In this document: piece by piece, positions 37,401 to 42,687 of the stretch
How the letters are laid out: every line of letters starts with the position of its first letter
How positions within the stretch are numbered: the stretch's first letter is position 1
From: CAZTZL01 sp964617625
GTDB taxonomy: Bacteria > Zhuqueibacterota > QNDG01 > DSAB01
Direction of reading: 5' to 3'
Length of the DNA stretch: 55,825 nt
Assembly: GCA_964617625.1 (NCBI GenBank)
Contig: CAZTZL010000012.1
Span: forward strand, 1 to 55,825
The notes under the pieces: model-generated
The model's input: only the letters and a program-made list of their open reading frames with translations
The model's database searches: none
What the model was told of the DNA's origin: nothing
Translations under genes and position numbers: made by a program

Positions 37401-37512
37401 CGTACGCGGAAGCATGTATTTTGAATTTGGCGAACGGAAAGACATAAGAATGGGAAGTACAAAAATCTCCGCGTTCGGTGTAAATGCCAACATCTCTCTC
37501 GCCGGCGGCTAA
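31435..37512 (+). CDS. sprA: SprA-family outer-membrane translocon / surface protein
   Basis: The 2025-residue protein has a signal peptide (basic KGGSKRVD, hydrophobic LLAAFSIFFFIQF, cleavage near STARA). SprA, the >2000-residue barrel of the type IX secretion translocon, is the only family I know that fits. Regions: an N-terminal part with PPRYLSFEEYINQR and SLNVSGNITIDGSMRNEK; repeated beta-rich blocks with VDQDSERPFEFENAIKLIY, VFLNGRTLK-like VVLNGRTLKKDQDYIIDYFS and YLDDFEGAKRETPLG (SprA_N-type modules); Asp-rich turns (DREDLDGSGDVDLSNDY) that may bind calcium; and a long C-terminal barrel (~1320-2025). A basic/Ser linker (KSFKKKSSQKSPGRIRRPTP) is near 1660-1700. It is shorter than flavobacterial SprA (~2400). 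No other T9SS gene is in the window. Confidence 0.85.
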   Translation: MYLLLKGGSKRVDLLAAFSIFFFIQFSTARAEIGLRMPEPRLSLAPIVSSPLQMDYSIGTPFSMMPVQFPRTFTHKTTIDSSGSLVIIEQQIDNDNVLPPRYLSFEEYINQRSRLELQASWKEYLQTEKTRTEGVTRKSTGFKIETPRIKSKTFKRVFGGETLSLNVSGNITIDGSMRNEKRSQVKTATTRAPNTNFQMKQTQRFKVEGKIGENVSVLVDQDSERPFEFENAIKLIYSSDEDGILQSFEAGNVALALPSTRFVTFNAQNSGLFGFKSKFKIGGLDITAIASMEKGEKKKLSLKGGKEDQKYTIQDYEYKKNTYFFLGPGYREQYPKLDDQGNHLYDGDSVITDLLVYKSDVNYENKMGSIYGWAVLDPSNPDSSQSTDESYKGYFLRLEPNEYYFNAELGFIALNQSLQTSEVLAVAYWTKGSKVVGDTASAIFKMIKPKNPDPKYKSTWKLEWKNVYSLGGRDIQQEGFDLKLYYRPPSGDPEESIEDNGQARGYLNIFGLDNINEAGDAEPDNVIDIDPNILNLSRGELIFPNLRPFDPDSTLDLKYPFPDEMNDQRVKAIYDTTSTSYINGASKFYMEANSSRRSPNYSLGINVIEGSEEVVLNGRTLKKDQDYIIDYFSGSLTLLTEDATDPNANLDISYESQQLFSIDKKTLMGARAEYTLFDEGNNRSFIGATFLYLNQKTIEQRVRVGKGPMRNLVWDVNTAFQYEPKFLTPILDKLPLLNVNQPSGISFEGEIAQIIPNPNTLNNESTGDNDGVAYLDDFEGAKRETPLGIIWTGWGPCSPPTTLENAVALLSKKGHLIYYNPYEQVAIKEIWPDREVTTNYGGSTRTHVLNLEFTPSPDAVPITSSWEGIQRWLSSGYADQTDSRYLEVWVRGDAGRLNIDMGRISEDVIPNKKLNTEDKRRGGIRNNLLDEDEDTGLDEMFGSDPPELFYPHEAAYTSVSNGKLYGKPYDFWDVNGDSTKEENEPWSYDNWSYTSGSRNYNHINGTENNKNSSVIISPDREDLDGSGDVDLSNDYFEFSFSLDKTSADTILIGGGKGNPYGWRLYRIPLNEPTRIIGSPDWSHIKYVRVWVDSVMQKTEISIAEINLVGNEWKLRGVALDDTSTYDLSNDSTMTIAVINTHDNPEYVSPPGVEGVIDPIQRIRSKEQSLVVRLDNLEPETAVKAQKQFYQPENLINYKEMKMFVHGGNAYNAIPADSTIEFFLQWGSDMNNYYEVQLSVFPGWDKHNNIEIAFETLSRLKVEMSSTLRDTIEERQPNGHIIRVVGKPSLTNVRQLTIGVKNKGMMPFTGEIWIDELRLSNVRKDKGMAMRARADIRLSDFITLVGEYNRKDADFHTINERFGTGNNSVSGQINTSIQLHKLLPASWGLSIPISANYSKTNDTPKFLPGSDILVNRSTVKDDSLWEAIKSINEQKGASVTISKQTKSRNFWIRYLIDPIRTSFSFSQNNLSNSQTKYSKTLGYNGSLSYGLNFGNQFYWLPLKWIGRKGFLGKLAKTKFYYMPSNINLKFDGTDSNRDSETRSGIRSDVETATFSRNFSTGYTMFQSLSFDYSRSISSDMRDARWADVFSTLDPGEKTSISQQTGTSFNPTIFSWLTHTLKYNANYRWNNNIQMKNKDTGQSASITTSVSLTGNFNPQNFVKSFKKKSSQKSPGRIRRPTPSQKNDQDKDQKESKNEKDSKSIPLSAIFSKFGKILNIIDPISISISRNNSSTDYGILGTPSFKYQIGATMNPGVLFSPNLTSDRNSTKQDKRLSLRSGIKLSSKISIKLDYDFSDSKSHLTQTSGTVSKSALLIKEKPVPFPNWSIQWRGLESLPLLKQFTKSVSLNHTFSGQMTQTWNDNRNNKTRESIKKSFSPLLGITFTFKNGISANVQYSTGEDLTKQLSYGKGKTKQPSSSLTLSANYSKTGGFKLPFFKGKRLENNIDFTLSYTRSKNSMSQSQNASSAYQEMSNTENWSLQPKITYTFTQTVRGSMYFEFGERKDIRMGSTKISAFGVNANISLAGG

Positions 37513-37562
37513 AAATAAAAGTGCCCAGAATAAAAACTTCTTGCTTCATTCCTCGGTTTAAA

Positions 37563-37576
37563 ATAACGCGCGTTAT
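37563..37576. promoter_or_regulatory. Perfect 14-bp palindrome before the rsmI operon
   Basis: ATAACGCGCGTTAT stands out by its GC core in an AT-rich 232-bp intergenic region (37513-37744). It lies 20 bp upstream of a plausible -35 box. Size and symmetry suit a dimeric repressor site; it could also help end the sprA transcript, but there is no T-tract. Confidence 0.4.
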
Positions 37577-37595
37577 CAATTATACAATAGCGACC

Positions 37596-37624
37596 TTGAC
37601 TTTTTCCCATATTATTCTTATTTT
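37596..37624 (+). promoter_or_regulatory. Putative sigma70 promoter of the rsmI-ppdK run
   Basis: TTGACT (37596-37601), a 17-nt spacer and TATTTT (37619-37624) form a fair promoter about 120 bp before the rsmI start. The -10 box is weak, so confidence is modest. Confidence 0.4.
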
Positions 37625-37744
37625 AATAGGCTTAGATCGAAATGAAAATAATATCTGTTTTATGGTGTAAAAGGGACCAATCCTTTTTTTCTGAACATAC
37701 AACTATTTTGGAAAAATGTGTTTGTCTTTTAAACAGGGGCTCTT

Positions 37745-38437
37745 TTGAATGGTGATTTAAAAACCGGAACCCTTTATCTGGTCAGTACACCGATCGGCAA
37801 TCTCGAAGACATCACATTGAGGGCGATTCGTATCCTCAAAGAAACGGATATTATTGCTGCAGAAGACACGCGAAGAACCGGTCAACTACTGAAACATTTC
37901 AATATTAAAAGCTCTTTGGAAAGCTATCACGATTACAACAAGGAAAAGAAAACACCCTTTCTTTTAGGCTTGTTATCCAAAGGGGGAACCATTGCCATGG
38001 TTTCAGATGCCGGTACACCGGGCATTTCCGACCCGGCCTACTATCTTGTTAAAAGAGCCATTCAGGCCGGCATCACTGTCAGCCCGGTGCCGGGAGCAAC
38101 AGCAGCTGTTGCGTCCCTGATCGTATCCGGTCTTCCAACAGACCGTTTCGTATTCGAAGGATTTCTGCCGCCAAAAAAAGGAAGAACAACGAGACTCGAA
38201 CAACTGAAAAACGAAAGCAGAACCCTCGTTCTCTATGAAGCGCCGCACCGGCTGGATCGAACCCTGAACGATTTATTAAATACCTTCGGGAACCGTCAAA
38301 TTTCTGTCTGCAGAGAGATGACAAAAAAATTCGAGGAAATAATCAGAGGAACCCTTACAGAAATAATAGAAATTTTTACCCGGCGAAAAGTCCGGGGCGA
38401 AATTGTTCTTGTTATCAAAGGATGTGAAAAAAAATGA
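37745..38437 (+). CDS. rsmI: 16S rRNA (cytidine-2'-O)-methyltransferase RsmI
   Basis: The 230-residue protein of the tetrapyrrole-methylase fold methylates the ribose of C1402 in 16S rRNA. Conserved stretches are LYLVSTPIGNLEDITLRAIR, AAEDTRRTGQLLKHF, MVSDAGTPGISDPAY, PVPGATAAVASLIVSGLP and YEAPHRL. The start is TTG 37745 with AGGGG shortly upstream; the overlapping ATG at 37749 is out of frame and closes after two codons. It is the first gene of a + strand run and overlaps the next gene by 4 nt. It is somewhat shorter than proteobacterial RsmI, lacking the C-terminal extension. Confidence 0.95.
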   Translation: MNGDLKTGTLYLVSTPIGNLEDITLRAIRILKETDIIAAEDTRRTGQLLKHFNIKSSLESYHDYNKEKKTPFLLGLLSKGGTIAMVSDAGTPGISDPAYYLVKRAIQAGITVSPVPGATAAVASLIVSGLPTDRFVFEGFLPPKKGRTTRLEQLKNESRTLVLYEAPHRLDRTLNDLLNTFGNRQISVCREMTKKFEEIIRGTLTEIIEIFTRRKVRGEIVLVIKGCEKK

Positions 38438-39081
38438 AAAGTCGTTTTGAAGCGGGCATGATTCCAAACCGTATTAAAAATCTATATCTTTCAAAACTTG
38501 ACATTCTTGTCCGTCTGGCAATGAAATTAAACATCCACCCCAACACATTTACGACACTGGGATTTTTTCTGTCCTGTTTCGCTGCCTATCTTGTGGCAAC
38601 AGGCATGTATCGCCAGGCTGCATGTATTCTACTTCTGGGAGGAATGTTTGACAATATCGATGGACAATATGCAAGGGCCATTAAAAAAGTCACCAAATTC
38701 GGTGCCCTGTATGATTCGACACTGGATCGATACAGCGAGGTTATCTTCTTTTTCGGCATGGCCTTCTATTTTATCCGCCACGGCTGGTATTTGACGTCCG
38801 TATTCGTAGCTATCGGTCTGGGTGGTTCTTTAATGGTAAGCTATGTCCGGGCCAGAGCGGAAGGATTGGGATTCAAGTGTGACGTGGGCTTTATGCAAAG
38901 AGCGGAAAGAATTGTTTTGCTCAGCGCAGGCGGATTGATTCACCTGTACGCTCTTGTGATCGCTGTATGGATCATAGCTATACTCTCAAATTTCACAGCC
39001 ATTCAAAGGCTATTTTATATTTGGAAAGCAGACAACCAAAACAGTTCATCATCAATAAAAAAAAATACTGGAGAGACATAA
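38434..39081 (+). CDS. CDP-alcohol phosphatidyltransferase family protein
   Basis: The 215-residue integral membrane enzyme has the complete catalytic signature D-x2-D-G-x2-A-R-x8-G-x3-D-x3-D, seen as DNIDGQYAR, then FGALYDSTLDRYSE. It transfers a phosphatidyl group from CDP-diacylglycerol to an alcohol. Six hydrophobic segments are visible. The acceptor is not fixed by the motif: glycerol 3-phosphate, inositol phosphate or another polyol are all possible. Because ino1 is encoded in the same window, a phosphatidylinositol-phosphate synthase role deserves consideration (inference). ATGA overlap with rsmI; it abuts panD directly. Confidence 0.88.
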   Translation: MKSRFEAGMIPNRIKNLYLSKLDILVRLAMKLNIHPNTFTTLGFFLSCFAAYLVATGMYRQAACILLLGGMFDNIDGQYARAIKKVTKFGALYDSTLDRYSEVIFFFGMAFYFIRHGWYLTSVFVAIGLGGSLMVSYVRARAEGLGFKCDVGFMQRAERIVLLSAGGLIHLYALVIAVWIIAILSNFTAIQRLFYIWKADNQNSSSSIKKNTGET

Positions 39082-39441
39082 ATGCTCCGACATATGCTCC
39101 TTTCAAAAATTCATAGGGCGACTGTTACTTCGGCCAATCTCAGTTACGAAGGATCCATTACCATTGATGAAACACTGATGAAAGCTGCCGACATGCTGCC
39201 ATATGAACGCGTCCAAGTTCTCAATATCAATAACGGCACGAGGGCAGAAACATATGTAATTGAAGGCCGAAAAGACAGCGGAGAAATTGTAATGAACGGC
39301 GCCATCGCAAGAATCGCACAGGTCGGTGATATTATCATCATTCTTTCCTACGGATTCGTTGAAGAAGAACGGGCAAAAAAAATAAAGGCGAAAATCATTC
39401 ACGTAGATCAAAAAAACAAAATAAAAAAAATTGACAATTAA
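39082..39441 (+). CDS. panD: Aspartate 1-decarboxylase (pyruvoyl enzyme)
   Basis: The 119-residue proenzyme makes beta-alanine for pantothenate and CoA. Self-cleavage between Gly24 and Ser25 (SYEGS, residues 21-25) creates the pyruvoyl group. Lys9 and the substrate-binding Arg54-region (NNGTRAETYVIEG) are present, and NGAIARIAQVGDIIIILSYG is typical of the family. It starts one base after the stop of the preceding gene. The remaining pantothenate genes are not in the window. Confidence 0.96.
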   Translation: MLRHMLLSKIHRATVTSANLSYEGSITIDETLMKAADMLPYERVQVLNINNGTRAETYVIEGRKDSGEIVMNGAIARIAQVGDIIIILSYGFVEEERAKKIKAKIIHVDQKNKIKKIDN

Positions 39442-39534
39442 AACTAAATATAACTACAGAGACGCTGTTTTATACGAATAAACATTTCAATATCAAGGGT
39501 AGAATAAATTCCAGAATTAAAACAAAAATTATCT

Positions 39535-40185
39535 TTGCAAAAAGGATTATTCATTACATTTGAGGGTATTGACGGGGCCGGCAAATCAATTCAGGCAAAC
39601 GCTCTTTTCCAAAGATTGAAAGAAAATCGATATCCCGTCCGATTGATCAGAGAACCCGGCGGACCGCCAATTTCCGAGCAGATACGCACAATTCTTCTCG
39701 ATAATCAAAATGATAATATGAATCCCGTTACGGAACTTCTTCTATACGAATCCGCTCGGGCACAGCTTATAGATGAAATCATTCACCCCGCACTGAGTCT
39801 GAATGAAATTATTATCTCGGACCGGTTTACGGATTCTACCCTCGCATACCAGGGATACGGACGTTCCATCCCGCTGTCGATAATTCAAAAAATTAACAAG
39901 CTGGTATGCGGCGACATTCATCCCGACCGGACCTTTTTGCTGGATATTTCCTGGGATATCTCTCTTCATAGGCGTTCCCAAATTCCTGCTGCCAGCGACA
40001 GAATGGAAAAAGAACAAATGGAATTTTTTAACCGTGTCCGAAACGGATATTTACAGATTGCGGAATCAGATCCGATTCGGATCTGTTTTCTTGACGGCTC
40101 AAAATCCGTTTCCGAACTGGAACAAGAAATTTTTCAAAACGTATTGATATTATTGAAAAAAGTCGATAACAACGATTTACAATGA
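39535..40185 (+). CDS. tmk: Thymidylate kinase
   Basis: The 216-residue protein phosphorylates dTMP to dTDP. It has P-loop FEGIDGAGKSIQANAL (residues ~9-24), REPGGPPISEQIR (the DR/E-type substrate loop), and SDRFTDSTLAYQGYGR. The LID-type region at ~150 reads RRSQIPAASDRMEKEQ. The start is TTG 39535; no ATG/GTG fits before the P-loop and no clear Shine-Dalgarno is seen. It follows panD after 93 bp. Its stop overlaps the long form of the next gene. Confidence 0.94.
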   Translation: MQKGLFITFEGIDGAGKSIQANALFQRLKENRYPVRLIREPGGPPISEQIRTILLDNQNDNMNPVTELLLYESARAQLIDEIIHPALSLNEIIISDRFTDSTLAYQGYGRSIPLSIIQKINKLVCGDIHPDRTFLLDISWDISLHRRSQIPAASDRMEKEQMEFFNRVRNGYLQIAESDPIRICFLDGSKSVSELEQEIFQNVLILLKKVDNNDLQ

Positions 40186-40196
40186 GGTCAACTGTA

Positions 40197-41846
40197 ATGG
40201 ACACCAAAAAATCAAAATCGGGTCTTTTGTTACTACTCACATTTTTAGGCGTCATCGCCCTGTGGGTAACGGTCGCTAAAAGTTATGATGTTTATGAAGA
40301 AATCTCGAAAAACCTCCGTATTTTTGGAAGTGTCTACAAAGAGGTTGCCAAGCGTTATGTGGATGATGTGAACCCCAAAGATTTCCTGAAAGCCGGAATC
40401 AACGGAATGCTGAATACGCTGGATCCTTATACCAATTACATAGAAAAAGAAGACAAAGATCAGCTTCAAATTCTAACGGACGGCAAATACGAAGGAGTCG
40501 GTCTTCTTCTCCATTTGAGAAACGATGTTGTTACTGTCGGCGATCCCCCTTTTCTTGGAACACCCTCCGCAAGAGCGGGTATCCGTGAAGGTGATAAAAT
40601 TATTGAAGTGAACGGTCTTTCCACAAAAACCCTCGGTCTAGATGAAACTTCTCAACACATCCGAGGTCCCGCCGGTACCGAAGTCACATTAACAATTGAA
40701 AGAGACGGTGTTCCCCAACCGCTTGAATTTAAAGTTGTCCGCGAACAAATCAAAGTTGAAGACGTACAGTACGCCGATTTAGTAGATAAAAACATCGGTT
40801 ATATTCGTCTCACCCGTTTTTCAAAAAATGCAGGCCCTGAAGTGGCGGCAGCAATCCATAATCTGGATACAGGCAATTTGGAAGGACTCATTCTCGATCT
40901 CAGAAGCAATCCGGGTGGCATGCTGGAAGCGGCTGTGGAAGTTTCCGATCTATTTCTCGATAAAAATCTGATGATCGTTTCAACACGCGGCCGGACCGAT
41001 AATTCAAATCAAGAATTTATATCATTCCAGAATCCGATATTCGGAAAAAAACCTCTGATTGTTCTAACCAACGGCTTCAGTGCATCAGCATCGGAGATTG
41101 TAGCCGGCGCTATTCAGGATCATGACCGCGGTCTCGTTGTGGGAGATACTACGTTTGGTAAAGGATTGGTTCAGACCGTCGTTCCCCTTTCAAAAACCGA
41201 AGCTTTAAAAATTACCACCGCTAAATATTACACTCCCAGTGGCCGGTGCATCCAGAAAGCGAATTACTCGACCTGGACCGATTCCACATTGACAGAACCC
41301 TCTATAGAATTCAAAACAGATGCAGGGCGCTCAGTATATGGGGGAGGTGGAATTGCACCCGATATACGCAGTGAACCCAGAGAAACAAACGATCTGGTTT
41401 GGGACCTGCGCCGTAAATCTTTATTTTTTAATTTTGCCGTACACTATGCAAACACCCACACAGCAATAGATTCCATTTTCGTTGTCGATAAAAATATTCT
41501 TGATGACTTTAAGAAATATCTCAAAGAAGAAAATTATCAATATGAGCTTCCGATCGAAAAAGATCTCAACGAACTGAAACAGGAAATTCTAAAAAAAGGA
41601 TATTCTCCAAGCACACTTCTGGATATCCAGAAACTTCAAAATGCATTGGGTGCACTTGAAGAAGAAATATTTTTAACCAGTACAGACGACATTAAAAGAT
41701 TGTTAAAGATTGAATTGTCGTCGAAGTTCTTTGGTACACACAGAGAGATCGCCCTCTCAATACAAGACGATCCAGTAGTACAAAAAGCGATAGAGCTCAT
41801 GCATAATAAAGCAAGTTTCAGTGGTTTGCTGGCAAAATCAAAATAG
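40197..41846 (+). CDS. C-terminal processing peptidase (S41, CtpA/Prc-like)
   Basis: The 549-residue protein has an N-terminal signal anchor (LLLLLTFLGVIALWVTVA). Next comes a helical cap (DVNPKDFLKAGINGMLNTLDPY), then a PDZ domain (~100-185, SARAGIREGDKIIEVNG). The S41 protease core follows: NIGYIRLTRFSKNAG, LDLRSNPGGMLEAAVEVSD, the nucleophile Ser in NGFSASASEIVAGA and the general-base Lys in TTFGKGLVQTV. It probably trims periplasmic or outer-membrane proteins. ATG 40197 is chosen (GAGGT 8 nt upstream) over ATG 40182, which overlaps tmk. The C-terminal ~130 residues are an extra helical domain. Confidence 0.93.
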   Translation: MDTKKSKSGLLLLLTFLGVIALWVTVAKSYDVYEEISKNLRIFGSVYKEVAKRYVDDVNPKDFLKAGINGMLNTLDPYTNYIEKEDKDQLQILTDGKYEGVGLLLHLRNDVVTVGDPPFLGTPSARAGIREGDKIIEVNGLSTKTLGLDETSQHIRGPAGTEVTLTIERDGVPQPLEFKVVREQIKVEDVQYADLVDKNIGYIRLTRFSKNAGPEVAAAIHNLDTGNLEGLILDLRSNPGGMLEAAVEVSDLFLDKNLMIVSTRGRTDNSNQEFISFQNPIFGKKPLIVLTNGFSASASEIVAGAIQDHDRGLVVGDTTFGKGLVQTVVPLSKTEALKITTAKYYTPSGRCIQKANYSTWTDSTLTEPSIEFKTDAGRSVYGGGGIAPDIRSEPRETNDLVWDLRRKSLFFNFAVHYANTHTAIDSIFVVDKNILDDFKKYLKEENYQYELPIEKDLNELKQEILKKGYSPSTLLDIQKLQNALGALEEEIFLTSTDDIKRLLKIELSSKFFGTHREIALSIQDDPVVQKAIELMHNKASFSGLLAKSK

Positions 41847-41855
41847 CAACATCAA

Positions 41856-42665
41856 TTGATTACGCCTTTTCACATAGCTTTATTTGTTACTGTCGGATCT
41901 CTCGGCGGTTTTCTGGCAGGTTTTTTCGGGATCGGCGGCGGCATTATCATGGTGCCTTTTCTAGCTCTTTTTTTTCGTTCTATGGGGGTTACCGAAACTA
42001 TACTCATGCAATTAACTTTCGGAACCAGCCTTGCCGTGGCCTTCCTGGCATCCTGCTCTTCAACAGGCCAGCATTACCGTCAAAAAAGCCTGCTTTGGCA
42101 GGCAGTCGGAATTATGGCTGTCGGAAGCATCATCGGCGCCTGGACAGGCACTGCTGTAGCTGTTCGGACAAGCAGCCTAGTTTTAAAATTTATTTTTACA
42201 GTTGCTATAGCCGCATCGGCAGCGGGAATGTTCTTTGAAAAACGCAAAACATGTGAAGATACCAAACCAATCCCGTCCTTATTGTGGATATTCGCCGGAT
42301 TCGTTTCCGGTTTTATCGCTCCGCTTGCAGGCATAGGAGGAGGTATAATCCTTGTGCCTTTGATGGTTTATCTTCTTCGCTTTCCAATCAAAAAAGTTGT
42401 CGGCACATCCAGCGGCGTTATTGTTTTTACATCAGCAATCGCAACAATCCGTTACATCTATCATGGTTGGGGAAATATGCTTCTTCCCAAGGGATGTCTC
42501 GGTTTTGTCTTTCCTGCCGCTGTAATATTTTTAGGGATCAGTTCCGTAATTTCAGCACCTTTTGGAGCACAATTAAACCAGAGAATAAAAAGTTCTATTT
42601 TTAAAAAAATTTTTGGTATATTAATGTTAATGATCAGTATTAAAATTCTTTTTACATCATTATAA
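41856..42665 (+). CDS. TauE/SafE-family membrane permease
   Basis: The 269-residue protein has 8 or so hydrophobic segments and the internal duplication of the family: FLAGFFGIGGGIIMVPFLAL in the first half and GFIAPLAGIGGGIILVPLMV in the second. Members move sulfite, sulfonates or other small organic anions across the inner membrane; the substrate here is not indicated by neighbours. The start is TTG 41856, 9 nt after the ctpA stop. No ATG occurs before the first TM. Confidence 0.92.
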   Translation: MITPFHIALFVTVGSLGGFLAGFFGIGGGIIMVPFLALFFRSMGVTETILMQLTFGTSLAVAFLASCSSTGQHYRQKSLLWQAVGIMAVGSIIGAWTGTAVAVRTSSLVLKFIFTVAIAASAAGMFFEKRKTCEDTKPIPSLLWIFAGFVSGFIAPLAGIGGGIILVPLMVYLLRFPIKKVVGTSSGVIVFTSAIATIRYIYHGWGNMLLPKGCLGFVFPAAVIFLGISSVISAPFGAQLNQRIKSSIFKKIFGILMLMISIKILFTSL

Positions 42666-42687
42666 AAAATTACAGGAGGTCTTATTT

